Part shown: positions 8,600 through 17,311 of the stretch, one piece after another
How the letters are laid out: each line of letters begins with the position of its first letter
Numbering within the stretch: the first letter of the stretch is position 1
Source of the DNA: Candidatus Saccharimonadota bacterium
GTDB taxonomy: Bacteria > Patescibacteriota > Saccharimonadia > Saccharimonadales > UBA4665
DNA: 64,000 nt
NCBI GenBank assembly: GCA_028289125.1
Contig: JAQGGZ010000010.1
Span: 141,404 to 205,403, forward strand
Reading direction: 5' to 3'
Translations under genes and position numbers: made by a program
Notes under the pieces: generated by a model
What the model was told of the DNA's origin: nothing
Seen by the model: the letters and a program-made list of their open reading frames with translations, nothing else
Database searches by the model: none

Positions 8600-11499
8600 T
8601 TACCGCTCCTGCGGGGCGTGACTATGTTGTTATCAGTCTGGGGCTGAGATGGCGTCGTTGCCGCCGTTTGAGCCGTAGCAAACAGGTTGGCTGAGCTGGT
8701 CGAGTCATACAATACGCTATCTATGATCTGAGCGGTGATCGTCGTCTGACCGGTCGACGTCGGCATGTAGGTGAACGACACGGATGCCGGGCTGTCGGTG
8801 ACGTGCTGAGTGTTAACGGTCTGGCCGTTCACGATGAAGTTGATAGTCCCTGGGAAACTGCCCGAATCGAGTGCGTGGGTACCTGCCGTGGCGGTCGCCG
8901 TGATCGTACAGCCGCCTTGATTGGCATTACAGTTGTCCGGCGCGGTTATGGTAATGGAAGGCTTGCTGTCGGCACACTGGTGGACGTTATCGGAGCTGGT
9001 CGCGGTCGTACTGGCCGCAGACCTGGCGGATCGGTTTGTAGGCCAGAAGATGTCTGCGGAGAAACTGTTATCGTTCGCGCCGCTGGCAGTCAGCTTAGCC
9101 ATCTCGGGAGTACAGCTGGTAGCGAGCATATTAGACACTTTATCGATCGTCTGGCTACCGGTGCTGCCTGATTTGGCTTGGTACCATGACGGGAAGAGAT
9201 CGTTGGTCGGGCTTGGCTCGACCGAACCCAGACCGACATGCGTTCGTACGACATATGCCGGGAGAGACTTGACGCCACTTGGCTGTGCCCAGTTAGTCGG
9301 CTTGGTGTTAGCGTGCAGGGCCTGCATCATGCCGCGTGTCAGTGGAGCGGTCATCGTTTCCATGGCGCCTGATGTCAAAGCTACGGTACGCGTGTGGTAA
9401 CCGACCCAGCTGACGACGGCATACTTGGTTGACCAGCTGGTCATAAGACCGTCGAAGTTATCGTTGGTCGTACCGGTCTTGACGGCGAATTTCCAACCGT
9501 TCCAGTTCTGGAACTTATTGGCGCCGCTCAGGTAGGTCGCTTTCGTATCAGACAACATATCGTTGACGATGTAGGCGGTGTCAGGGCGGACTATTTGTTT
9601 AGCTTGCGGTTGGCTCCACTCATAGAGCTTCTTGTTAGACGCGTCGGTAATTTTCAGTATGTATGAAGTCGGAATGTAATTGCCAAGCCGAGCCAGCGAA
9701 GCTAGGCCGTTGACGTGCTGGTCAAGGTGCAGATACGCTCCGTCACCGATGGCGGATGAACCGTAACAAGGCGCCTGGTCGTCCTTGGTGGCGTTATTGA
9801 CGTCAACGCCCTGGGCATAACATTTGTACGCGTTGTCGTCGCCCATCAGCGCATTAGCGGTGCTTATGACCTTATCGGTCCCGACGGTCAGCATGGCTTT
9901 CACGGCCGGAACGTTACGTGAGCCGGCCAAAGCGTAGCGTAGGGTCAGGGCACCAGGGTACTTGAAGTCGTAATCAAACAGACAATCGCCGCCATCCTTC
10001 GGGCGTTCCTTGTTAGAACATTTATACGTACCGAGTGGCTGCTGCACGTCATAAAGGACGGAGCCAGCCCCGGTGTTGGTCGTGTTCTCGATCATTGCCG
10101 TATAGTCGTACGGCTTGAAACTAGATCCTGGGGAAACGTTGACGGTGTGGGCGAAGTTCAGCTCGCCGTATTCCTTATTGTTGAAATCAGAACCGCCTAC
10201 CAGCGCGACAATCTGTCCGGTCTGGACATCCTCGACCACCATGGCCTGGCTGTCACCTTTGTAGCGTTTGACGGTAGCCTGGTTCTTAGCGACAAGGTTC
10301 TCGGCGGTTGACTGAGCTGTCAGGTCAACCGTCGTTACGACTTTCCAGCCACCGCGTTTGACAGTTGAGTCGCCATATTTCTTGGTCAGCTCATCACGAG
10401 CGGCGAGAACGAAATACGGAGCCTTGATATTCTCATATTTGCTGGGTGACAACTGGTGGATCTTAGCCAGGATGTCGACCTTCTTCGCTGCCGTAGCCTC
10501 GGACTTCTTGATCATGCCCTGGTCGGCCATCTGGTCAAGGATGTAGTGTTGCCGGCCGATCAAAGCCTCCTCATCGAAGTTAGAATCGGCGATGGCAGGG
10601 TTCCAGCGTGGATCACTATATGGTGACAGGCTGCTGGGTGCCTTTGGCAGGGCGGCCAGAAAAGCCGATTCATCAAGGGTCAGTTCCTTAGCTGATTTAT
10701 TAAAGTAGTCGCGGGAGGCACTTTCGACACCATAGGCGACGCCGCCGTAGGGTGCTATGTTCAGATACCCGGTCAGGATGTCATCTTTGGAGTATTCACG
10801 TTCCAGTTCGACGGCGAGGATGACCTCTTTCACCTTACGGGCGATCGTCTGGTCGTTCGTCCAGCCCTCACTGTTCTTGACCAGCTGCTGGGTGATGGTC
10901 GAACCACCCTGTCGTCCACCGCTACCGAATACGTCGTTATAACCGGCGCGGGCGATACCGCGCAGGTCGACGGCACCGTGCTTATAGAAGTCTTTGTCTT
11001 CGATGGCGATCGTGGCTTGTTTGACGTACTTGGACATACTGTCACCGGCCACCGGCACGCGTTTGACACCGTTGTAATCCTGGAACAAGACGGTCTGTCC
11101 CGTACGGTCGTAGTAGGTAATGCTTCCGCCCAACTTGTCACCGGAAAGGTTCTTGATTTCAGGCAGGTCTTTGCGGAAAAAAGCGAAGACACCGACGGTC
11201 AGCAAGAAGATGGCTACCATGCCCACCCCGGCTAACTTGAGAGCCATGATCATTCCTTCGCGGCTGAACCAATAGTGCATGACGCGCTTCGGGTGGAGAC
11301 GGTACAGGATGCGTTGGAAACGATCCTTCGGCAGGGTACTGAGATACATGGCCTTACGCTGAGCGCGCAGATCACGCTTCACTTTGGAGCGCTCACCCAA
11401 GCTACGATGTAACTTGATACTGTTGCCGCTCTTCATCGTGAAGCTATTTTTAGCAGGACGGCGCCCGCCAGGGGTGCCGGAATTCGTTGGGTTAGCCAT
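8596..11499 (-). CDS. Class A penicillin-binding protein (bifunctional transglycosylase/transpeptidase)
   Basis: Polymerises and cross-links peptidoglycan outside the membrane. The 967 residues have a long basic cytoplasmic N-terminus (1-82), one transmembrane helix (about 84-108), a GT51 domain with EDKDFYKH at 167-174 and GGSTITQQL at 198-206, and a transpeptidase domain with SSFK at 459-462, SRN at 527-529 and KTG at 674-676. The tail from about 835 has two Cys in a short loop, an Ig-like beta region and a Ser/Thr-rich end, probably a wall-facing extension. The ATG is preceded by GGAGAG. An extended -10 TGCTATAAT on the minus strand (TATAAT complement at 11547-11552) gives a leader of about 40 nt. 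It is divergent from tyrS. Confidence 0.95.
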   Translation of the reverse strand: MANPTNSGTPGGRRPAKNSFTMKSGNSIKLHRSLGERSKVKRDLRAQRKAMYLSTLPKDRFQRILYRLHPKRVMHYWFSREGMIMALKLAGVGMVAIFLLTVGVFAFFRKDLPEIKNLSGDKLGGSITYYDRTGQTVLFQDYNGVKRVPVAGDSMSKYVKQATIAIEDKDFYKHGAVDLRGIARAGYNDVFGSGGRQGGSTITQQLVKNSEGWTNDQTIARKVKEVILAVELEREYSKDDILTGYLNIAPYGGVAYGVESASRDYFNKSAKELTLDESAFLAALPKAPSSLSPYSDPRWNPAIADSNFDEEALIGRQHYILDQMADQGMIKKSEATAAKKVDILAKIHQLSPSKYENIKAPYFVLAARDELTKKYGDSTVKRGGWKVVTTVDLTAQSTAENLVAKNQATVKRYKGDSQAMVVEDVQTGQIVALVGGSDFNNKEYGELNFAHTVNVSPGSSFKPYDYTAMIENTTNTGAGSVLYDVQQPLGTYKCSNKERPKDGGDCLFDYDFKYPGALTLRYALAGSRNVPAVKAMLTVGTDKVISTANALMGDDNAYKCYAQGVDVNNATKDDQAPCYGSSAIGDGAYLHLDQHVNGLASLARLGNYIPTSYILKITDASNKKLYEWSQPQAKQIVRPDTAYIVNDMLSDTKATYLSGANKFQNWNGWKFAVKTGTTNDNFDGLMTSWSTKYAVVSWVGYHTRTVALTSGAMETMTAPLTRGMMQALHANTKPTNWAQPSGVKSLPAYVVRTHVGLGSVEPSPTNDLFPSWYQAKSGSTGSQTIDKVSNMLATSCTPEMAKLTASGANDNSFSADIFWPTNRSARSAASTTATSSDNVHQCADSKPSITITAPDNCNANQGGCTITATATAGTHALDSGSFPGTINFIVNGQTVNTQHVTDSPASVSFTYMPTSTGQTTITAQIIDSVLYDSTSSANLFATAQTAATTPSQPQTDNNIVTPRRSGN

Positions 11500-11546
11500 G
11501 AATGGGATCTCTCCGTTGTCTGTTACTAGTCGACATGTTCCACCTT

Positions 11547-11555
11547 ATTATAGCA
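11547..11555 (-). promoter_or_regulatory. Extended -10 promoter of the penicillin-binding protein gene
   Basis: On the minus strand TGC precedes TATAAT (TATAAT covers 11547-11552). No convincing -35 is seen, as is usual for extended -10 promoters. The start would be near 11540. Confidence 0.6.
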
Positions 11556-11628
11556 AACATAAGCTGTGAATAAGCCATAAAAATGCGCCCGATACCGTAT
11601 ACTGATATGTATAAATAAGGACCGTATC

Positions 11629-12873
11629 GTGACATTATCCGACGATTTACTGTGGCGGAATCAGATCAAAGACCGCACATTCCCTGATGTTAACTGGCTG
11701 AATACTCCGCGGACGTTCTATCTTGGCAGTGACTGCTCATCCGACAGCCTTCAGGTCGGGAACCTTGCGGTTTATATGTTGGCGCGTCGGCTGGCCCAAG
11801 CCGGTTGGAAGCCGGTACTGCTCGTCGGCGGTGCAACCAGCCTGATCGGTGATCCGGGTGGCAAAGAGACCGAACGTGAACTCAAAAGCCGCGAAGAAAT
11901 CGCTGCCAATGTACGAGGTATCGCAGCTCAGGTACAGACCTTGCTCGGCGATGCTGAAGTGACTTTGGTCGACAATTACGACTGGTTCAAAGACATCGGT
12001 TACCTGGAGTTTCTGCGCGACGTCGGCAAGCATTACAGCATGACCGAGCTGCTTCAACGTGAGTACATCACCGAACGACTTGGTGAGGGTGGCAGCGGTA
12101 TCAGTTATGCCGAGTTCAGCTATAGTCTGGTCCAGGGCTACGATTACTGGCACCTCAACGAACATCATGACGTCGAATTACAGATCGGCGGCTCGGACCA
12201 ATGGGGCAATATGCTATCCGGCGTGCCACTGATCCGCAAGAAGAGCGGCCGCGAAGTACATGCCATGAGCATGCCGCTCGTCATCAATAAGGCGACCGGT
12301 AAGAAGTTCGGCAAAAGTGAAAGCGGTACTATCTGGCTTGACCCCGCTAAAACTACCCCGACGGCCTTTTATCAGTTCTGGATCAACGCCGATGACGAAG
12401 GCGTCGACAATTATCTTCGTATATACACTGAGTTCGATCGTCCGACGATAGAAGCGATCATGGCCGAGCACGTGTCGGATCCTGGCCGCCGTCATGCTCA
12501 GCGCCAGTTAGCGGCCGCCGTCACGACGCTAGTCCACGGGGCCGATAGCGCTCAGATTGCGGAACATGTGACCGACGTACTTACGGGCAATCGTTCGATC
12601 GATGATGTGTCCGATGCCGGGCTTGAGGCATTACGACAAGAAATCCCAAGTGCCAGAGCTGCCGTGGGAGCGGAAATCATCAGTTTACTCGTAGAGACAG
12701 GCTTAGCCGTATCGACTAGTGAGGCACGACGCCTGATGGCGAGCAACGGTATCAGTCTGAACGGTCAGAAATCACAGCGTGACCAACTGTCAGCCGAAGA
12801 TTTCACTTCAGGACGCATCTTGCTCAGGAAAGGCAAGAAGTTCCGCGACAGCGCCCTGATAGAGGTGGCGTAA
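11629..12873 (+). CDS. tyrS: Tyrosyl-tRNA synthetase
   Basis: Charges tRNA-Tyr; a tRNA-Tyr gene lies near 56.4 kb. The 414 residues begin with GTG. The class I HIGH-equivalent appears as SLQVGN (40-45) and the KMSKS-equivalent as KFGKS (226-230), both in the usual TyrRS form. A C-terminal S4-like RNA-binding domain (about 345-410) is present. A -10 TATACT at 11598-11603 and AAGG at 11617-11620 precede the start. recG begins 6 bp after the stop, so the two are probably cotranscribed. Confidence 0.95.
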   Translation: MTLSDDLLWRNQIKDRTFPDVNWLNTPRTFYLGSDCSSDSLQVGNLAVYMLARRLAQAGWKPVLLVGGATSLIGDPGGKETERELKSREEIAANVRGIAAQVQTLLGDAEVTLVDNYDWFKDIGYLEFLRDVGKHYSMTELLQREYITERLGEGGSGISYAEFSYSLVQGYDYWHLNEHHDVELQIGGSDQWGNMLSGVPLIRKKSGREVHAMSMPLVINKATGKKFGKSESGTIWLDPAKTTPTAFYQFWINADDEGVDNYLRIYTEFDRPTIEAIMAEHVSDPGRRHAQRQLAAAVTTLVHGADSAQIAEHVTDVLTGNRSIDDVSDAGLEALRQEIPSARAAVGAEIISLLVETGLAVSTSEARRLMASNGISLNGQKSQRDQLSAEDFTSGRILLRKGKKFRDSALIEVA

Positions 12874-12879
12874 ACTTTT

Positions 12880-14913
12880 ATGATCCTGGCCAGCCCGTTG
12901 ACCTCGATTAAAGGTGTCGGGCCGGCGCTTGCCGACAAACTGGCCGGTCTCGGGCTTAGGACCGTCGGTGACCTGATCAATTACTACCCGCGCCGTTACG
13001 ACGATTATTCCGCCGTGACACCCATCAAGCAGATCAAACCAGGGCCGGTGACCATCAAAGCTGTCATGAAACAGGCGACCGGCCGCTATGCGCGCCGCGG
13101 TCTGCATGTGACCGAGGCGGTCGTCAGTGATGATACCGACAGTGTCCGGTTGGTCTGGTTCAACCAACCGTACCGTGCCAAAGCCATCAAACCGGGTCAC
13201 GAATACTACATTTCCGGTACGTACGAGCTGAACTTCCGCCGATTCAGCATCATGAACCCGGCGATGGAACTGGTGTCTGACTTTCCTATAAGTACTGCCA
13301 GGATTATACCGATTTACCGTGAGACCAAAGGCCTGACGTCGCGGCAGATTCGGGCCGTACTGGCTGAAGCCGTGCCAGTCATCCGGGAGCTCCCTGAGAC
13401 TTTGCCGGCCTGGCTCGCGAAGAAGCAGAAGTTGAGCCATGCCCGCGCGCTCGAGATGCTGCATTTCCCGGGGTCGGCCGAAGACTTGGCAGCAGCGCGT
13501 GAGCGACTGGCTTTTGAAGAAGTCTTCCAGTTGACGCTGGCCAGCCTGATGAATAAATACGAACTCATGCATGAACAGGCGCCTGCCGTACCGTTTGAAG
13601 CTGCCGTCGCCAAGCAGTTTACCGATAGCCTGCCGTTCAAGCTGACAGATGGTCAGCGATCGGCAGTCTGGCAGATATATCAGGATATGGCCCGAACGCA
13701 GCCGATGAACCGGCTGCTCGAAGGTGATGTCGGGTCCGGTAAGACATTGGTAGCGGCAATGGCAGCGGTCATGGTCCTGCATAGCGGCCACCAGGTGGCC
13801 ATCATGGCACCGACCGAATTGCTGGCACGCCAGCACGCCGAGACGTTTTACCAGGTGCTGGAGTCATCGGGCTATAGCCATTACGTCGGGCTGCTGGTCG
13901 GCGGCATGACTAAACAACAAAAAGACACCGCCCGCCAGCGGATGGCCGACGGTACCTGCCGTCTTATAGTCGGTACGCACGCCATAATTCAGGAATCGGT
14001 CGACATGCACAACCTAGAATTAGTAGTGATAGACGAACAGCATCGTTTCGGTGTTGAGCAGCGCAAGAAATTACAGATAAAGGCCGGGCATATGCCACAT
14101 GTTCTGAGCATGACCGCTACACCGATTCCGCGCAGCCTGGCGCTTACGCTGTACGGAGAAATGGACGTAGTAATCCTGAAAGACAAACCGGCGAACCGCC
14201 TACCGATCATCACCAAAATCACGTCACCCAACTCACGCAAACAGTTATATGAGCAGATTGACGCCCAGCTTGGTGCCGGACGACAGGCCTTCATAGTCTG
14301 TCCCTTGATCGCCGATTCCGAAATGTTAGCCGCGACTTCGGCTGAGACCATGTACGAACGGGTCAGCAAAGTCGATTTCAAGCATCGCCGGGTCGGTCTT
14401 TTGCACGGCAAGATGAAACCCGCTGAAAAGAACGAGGTCATGGATCGCTTTGTCAGGCACGAGCTGGACATACTGGTGTCGACGACCGTCATCGAGGTCG
14501 GTGTCGACGTTCCGAACGCGACGGTCATGCTTATCGAAGGAGCGGATAGATTCGGTCTGGCCCAGATTCACCAGCTGCGTGGACGCGTCGGGCGCAGTCA
14601 TCATCAGGGGTACTGTTATCTCATGATGAGTGATAGCAGTGAACCGAGCCGGCGGCTGCGGGCGCTTGAGCGGTCGAGTGACGGCTTTGCTTTGGCCGAA
14701 CTTGACCTTGAGCTCAGAGGGCCGGGCGCAATATACGGGACGATGCAGCACGGTCAGCTTGACCTGCGCATAGCCAAGCTGAGCGACATCCAACTGATCG
14801 CAGTCGCCCGTAAGGCGGCTCAGAAATTTATCGATGACGGTGAAGATTTGCTACAATATGAAGAGTTATCAAGAAACATCGCCCGCCTACGGGCCGTTAC
14901 TAATCTGAATTAA
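12880..14913 (+). CDS. recG: ATP-dependent DNA helicase RecG
   Basis: Remodels stalled replication forks and Holliday junctions. The 677 residues show the N-terminal wedge/OB domain (about 55-160), then the helicase core with GDVGSGKT at 282-289, DEQH at 385-388, the SMTATPIPR motif after it and the QxxGRxGR motif as QLRGRVGR. The length is standard. It follows tyrS by 6 bp and is followed after 3 bp by a P1/PLC-like gene. Confidence 0.97.
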   Translation: MILASPLTSIKGVGPALADKLAGLGLRTVGDLINYYPRRYDDYSAVTPIKQIKPGPVTIKAVMKQATGRYARRGLHVTEAVVSDDTDSVRLVWFNQPYRAKAIKPGHEYYISGTYELNFRRFSIMNPAMELVSDFPISTARIIPIYRETKGLTSRQIRAVLAEAVPVIRELPETLPAWLAKKQKLSHARALEMLHFPGSAEDLAAARERLAFEEVFQLTLASLMNKYELMHEQAPAVPFEAAVAKQFTDSLPFKLTDGQRSAVWQIYQDMARTQPMNRLLEGDVGSGKTLVAAMAAVMVLHSGHQVAIMAPTELLARQHAETFYQVLESSGYSHYVGLLVGGMTKQQKDTARQRMADGTCRLIVGTHAIIQESVDMHNLELVVIDEQHRFGVEQRKKLQIKAGHMPHVLSMTATPIPRSLALTLYGEMDVVILKDKPANRLPIITKITSPNSRKQLYEQIDAQLGAGRQAFIVCPLIADSEMLAATSAETMYERVSKVDFKHRRVGLLHGKMKPAEKNEVMDRFVRHELDILVSTTVIEVGVDVPNATVMLIEGADRFGLAQIHQLRGRVGRSHHQGYCYLMMSDSSEPSRRLRALERSSDGFALAELDLELRGPGAIYGTMQHGQLDLRIAKLSDIQLIAVARKAAQKFIDDGEDLLQYEELSRNIARLRAVTNLN

Positions 14914-14916
14914 TTA

Positions 14917-15699
14917 ATGTATTCCGTCATTCTTCATGCCCATCAAAAACTTGACCGGGTGGCCTACCGCCATTTCCAGGCTGTTTCTGATGTCCACCCG
15001 AGTTTTCCGTCTATCAAGGAAATCCTTTATTTTGAGGGCAATCGTGGCCCGGACAGCACCAATTTCAAAAACAAGCCCGGCGTCGAACAGCCTTGGCATT
15101 TCTTCAACCCCTTAGATGAGAAAGATGTGGCCATCTACGGGCTGGTTCAGGAGCACCACGACAACATGGTTAAAAACCTGCGCAAAGGTAACACGAACCG
15201 GGTCGCCTTCGAAGCAGCCTGGTTAGCCCACGCCCTGGTGGACGGCATGACGCCCGCTCACCATTATCCATACGAGCAGGAACTTGAGAATCTGTTCGGC
15301 GCGCACCGCGACGAACGTGAAGGTCTGGTCGGACGAGCCATCGTCAAAGGTGACACGGCGCCTGATTCGATTAAGAAAAGCTTTCAACTGCTCGGGCCAA
15401 AGGGGCTTCTCACTACCCACGCCATGTTCGAGGGCGGAGCCTATAGCATCCTGGCGCCACTCAGACTGAATAACGCCAAGCCGAGCGAAGCGGAATTGAA
15501 AGAAGTGGAAGACAAGGGTATTGTCGCGCTGTTCCGGCGTCAGGCGATCGAAATCACCGGTCTTAACATTTATGATGATTTTTATAAGACCGGTTGGACG
15601 CCTGATCTTGCCCGCCGGGTCCGCCGTGATCTAGCGCCGCGTATCGCCCGGACGGTAACCTTGGCGTGGTACGACGCCAATAGGCAGGCGAACCGCTGA
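14917..15699 (+). CDS. Putative phospholipase C/P1-nuclease-fold protein
   Basis: This 260-residue protein has no signal peptide. The segment AWLAHALVDGMTPAHHYPYE and an earlier PWHFF resemble the His/Asp zinc-binding pattern of zinc-dependent phospholipase C and S1/P1 nucleases (H-x3-D-x4-P-x-H). Several other His residues near the N-terminus (HAHQ, RHF) could complete a trinuclear site. Function is inferred from this pattern alone and the substrate is unknown. It sits between recG and rsmD in a tight operon: 3 bp after recG and 1 bp before rsmD. Confidence 0.5.
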   Translation: MYSVILHAHQKLDRVAYRHFQAVSDVHPSFPSIKEILYFEGNRGPDSTNFKNKPGVEQPWHFFNPLDEKDVAIYGLVQEHHDNMVKNLRKGNTNRVAFEAAWLAHALVDGMTPAHHYPYEQELENLFGAHRDEREGLVGRAIVKGDTAPDSIKKSFQLLGPKGLLTTHAMFEGGAYSILAPLRLNNAKPSEAELKEVEDKGIVALFRRQAIEITGLNIYDDFYKTGWTPDLARRVRRDLAPRIARTVTLAWYDANRQANR

Positions 15700-15700
15700 T

Positions 15701-16246
15701 ATGGGCGCGTTACGGATCATCGCCGGGCAGTATAAGAACCGGTCATTGGCATCTCCGAAAACGACCAAGACGCATCCGATGAGCGAACAGATCCGCGGAG
15801 CTATCTTTAATACGCTTGGAGACATTGAAGGCCTGACGGTGCTTGATACTTTTGCCGGCAGCGGCGCTATCGGCCTCGAAGCGATCAGCCGCGGAGCCGA
15901 GGCAGTCGTCTTGATCGACGCTGATAAATCGGCGCAGAAAGCCATCGCTGACAATATTCAGGACCTGGCCATGCAGCCCAAAGCTAAACTCATCAAGACG
16001 ACTATATCGAACTGGCTTGCTACCACCATCGCTGATCAGCGCTTTGACATCGTGATCGCGGACCCACCCTATCATGATGTACAGCTACCGACGATAGCAC
16101 GCCTGACAGAACGGATCGCCACCGACGGCTGGCTCGTTCTGTCTTGGCCAGGCAAAGAGTCTCTCCCGGTGTTTCCTGACTGCGTGCGGGTGGTTGAACG
16201 TAGTTACGGCGATGCCCAACTCGGGTATTACCAGAAGGTCAACTGA
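15701..16246 (+). CDS. rsmD: 16S rRNA (guanine966-N2)-methyltransferase RsmD
   Basis: SAM-dependent methyltransferase acting on helix 31 of 16S rRNA. The 181 residues have the SAM loop LDTFAGSGAIGLEA (near 48-61) and the catalytic DPPY at 121-124 typical of N2-guanine/N6-adenine methylases. An N-terminal GxxR-type start (MGALRIIAGQYKNR) also fits RsmD. Its start is 2 bp after the preceding stop. The 3-prime end overlaps the convergent membrane-protein gene by 8 bp. Confidence 0.93.
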   Translation: MGALRIIAGQYKNRSLASPKTTKTHPMSEQIRGAIFNTLGDIEGLTVLDTFAGSGAIGLEAISRGAEAVVLIDADKSAQKAIADNIQDLAMQPKAKLIKTTISNWLATTIADQRFDIVIADPPYHDVQLPTIARLTERIATDGWLVLSWPGKESLPVFPDCVRVVERSYGDAQLGYYQKVN

Positions 16247-16943
16247 ACTTAGCGTCAGTCAGCTCCTTGTACCGGAGCGCGGGGGCGGCAGCGAAAACGA
16301 AGCCTAGGACCAGACTCATGATGGTACCGATCGTAGGCGTGTAAGCGATGACGATGATGACGCCGATCATCAGTAGCAGTTGCCATATAGCCCAGCCGCT
16401 CTGGCGGGCCTCGTTATTAGACGTCAGCAGGGCTTGTTTGATAGAAAGATCACGATCGATCAGGTAGTACGGTGTCAGGATGAAACGTTGCAATACGAAG
16501 AAAGCAGGTACGATCAGCAGCGCACCTAGAATGAAGGCTATCGTTACTACGAGCAACAGACCGATGTAACGGACATAGAAGCGGCGGGTAGCCAGTATTG
16601 CGGGCCAGATGTCCGTCCGCTTGTTCTTGGCGCCACGGATAAGGGTGTAGGCAAGCGGGGGCCCGATAGCCACTGATGCCACCAGACTCGCGATACTGCT
16701 AGCCAGGATGCCAGGGCCGATATGGATCGGCATGGTCGGGTCCTTGGCCGCAGCCTGCAGGCTGGCGACTTCGGCAGGGGTACGAAAAAGCATGTATGCC
16801 ACTGTGCTGACGAGCAACGGAATCAGTAGTAGTTCGGCCACGGTGATGAAATTCTGGTGTACGATACGCCAGCTGGCCGGCAGCAAATCGAGAGCTGGCA
16901 TAAAGTTCGGTTTGCGTCCGCCGGTGTATTTGATCTTGACCAT
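16239..16943 (-). CDS. Multi-pass membrane protein of unknown function
   Basis: Not recognised beyond being integral membrane. The ATG at 16943 is preferred to a TTG three codons upstream. The 234 residues contain about five hydrophobic segments, with a cytoplasmic-looking basic N-terminus, and resemble the glycerophosphoryl-diester-esterase-type or DUF975-like membrane proteins only in general shape. TGC-TATGCT on the minus strand is an extended -10 ending 8 nt before the ATG, so the mRNA may be leaderless. It overlaps the end of rsmD. Confidence 0.65.
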   Translation of the reverse strand: MVKIKYTGGRKPNFMPALDLLPASWRIVHQNFITVAELLLIPLLVSTVAYMLFRTPAEVASLQAAAKDPTMPIHIGPGILASSIASLVASVAIGPPLAYTLIRGAKNKRTDIWPAILATRRFYVRYIGLLLVVTIAFILGALLIVPAFFVLQRFILTPYYLIDRDLSIKQALLTSNNEARQSGWAIWQLLLMIGVIIVIAYTPTIGTIMSLVLGFVFAAAPALRYKELTDAKFS

Positions 16944-17005
16944 ATGATTCAAGCATAGCAGTAACCCATTAAGAGAAACAGTGGGCTAGTTCACAACCGA
17001 TGCGG

Positions 17006-17011
17006 TATAAT
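17006..17011 (+). promoter_or_regulatory. -10 element of tRNA-Leu
   Basis: Consensus TATAAT ends 22 bp before the mature tRNA 5-prime end. No clear -35 box at the expected distance. Confidence 0.5.
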
Positions 17012-17033
17012 CGTTCGGTACGCTACCGCGATC

Positions 17034-17117
17034 GCGCGAGTGGTGGAATGGTAGACACGCTGGTTTTAGGAGCCAGTGCCGCAAGGCATGGAGGTTCAAG
17101 TCCTCTCTCGCGCACCA
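17034..17117 (+). tRNA. tRNA-Leu (anticodon TAG)
   Basis: 84 nt including encoded CCA. Acceptor GCGCGAG pairs with CTCGCGC, the anticodon loop is TTTAGGA between CTGGT and GCCAG, a long class II variable arm is present (TGCCGCAAGGCA), and the T loop is GGTTCAAGTCC. Confidence 0.96.
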
Positions 17118-17151
17118 ATTAAAAAGGCCCAATCTGGGCCTTTTTAATTGG
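17118..17151 (+). terminator. Rho-independent terminator after tRNA-Leu
   Basis: AAAAAGGCCCA and TGGGCCTTTTT form an almost perfect palindrome extended by AATT on both sides. It can work in both directions. Confidence 0.92.
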
Positions 17152-17156
17152 ATAAT

Positions 17157-17253
17157 GTGCGAGAGAGGACGCAGAACCTCACGCGAGCATCACGAGCATG
17201 CTTGAGCGGCGGAGTGCCCGGCCCGTCAGGCCGAGCGCGATAGTCCTCTCTCG
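17157..17253. repeat. Inverted-repeat element echoing the tRNA-Leu 3-prime end
   Basis: CGAGAGAGGAC (17160-17170) and GTCCTCTCTCG (17243-17253) are 11 bp perfect inverted repeats enclosing about 70 bp of GC-rich, foldable DNA (for example GGCC-CGTCA-GGCC). The right arm repeats the T-arm/acceptor sequence of the adjacent tRNA-Leu, and 17157-17180 is its imperfect reverse complement (GAGAGAGGAC ... GAACCTC). It could be an att-site remnant or a structured RNA. No gene is seen in it. Confidence 0.6.
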
Positions 17254-17311
17254 ATCAGGGTGAAAAGCCCTTACTGCAATGCTTGCAATAAGGTGTATAA
17301 TGTAATCTATT

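Noticed and set aside
17157..17253. Second, degenerate tRNA after tRNA-Leu
   Set aside because: The similarity is limited to the T-arm/acceptor part and is inverted; no anticodon arm can be drawn.
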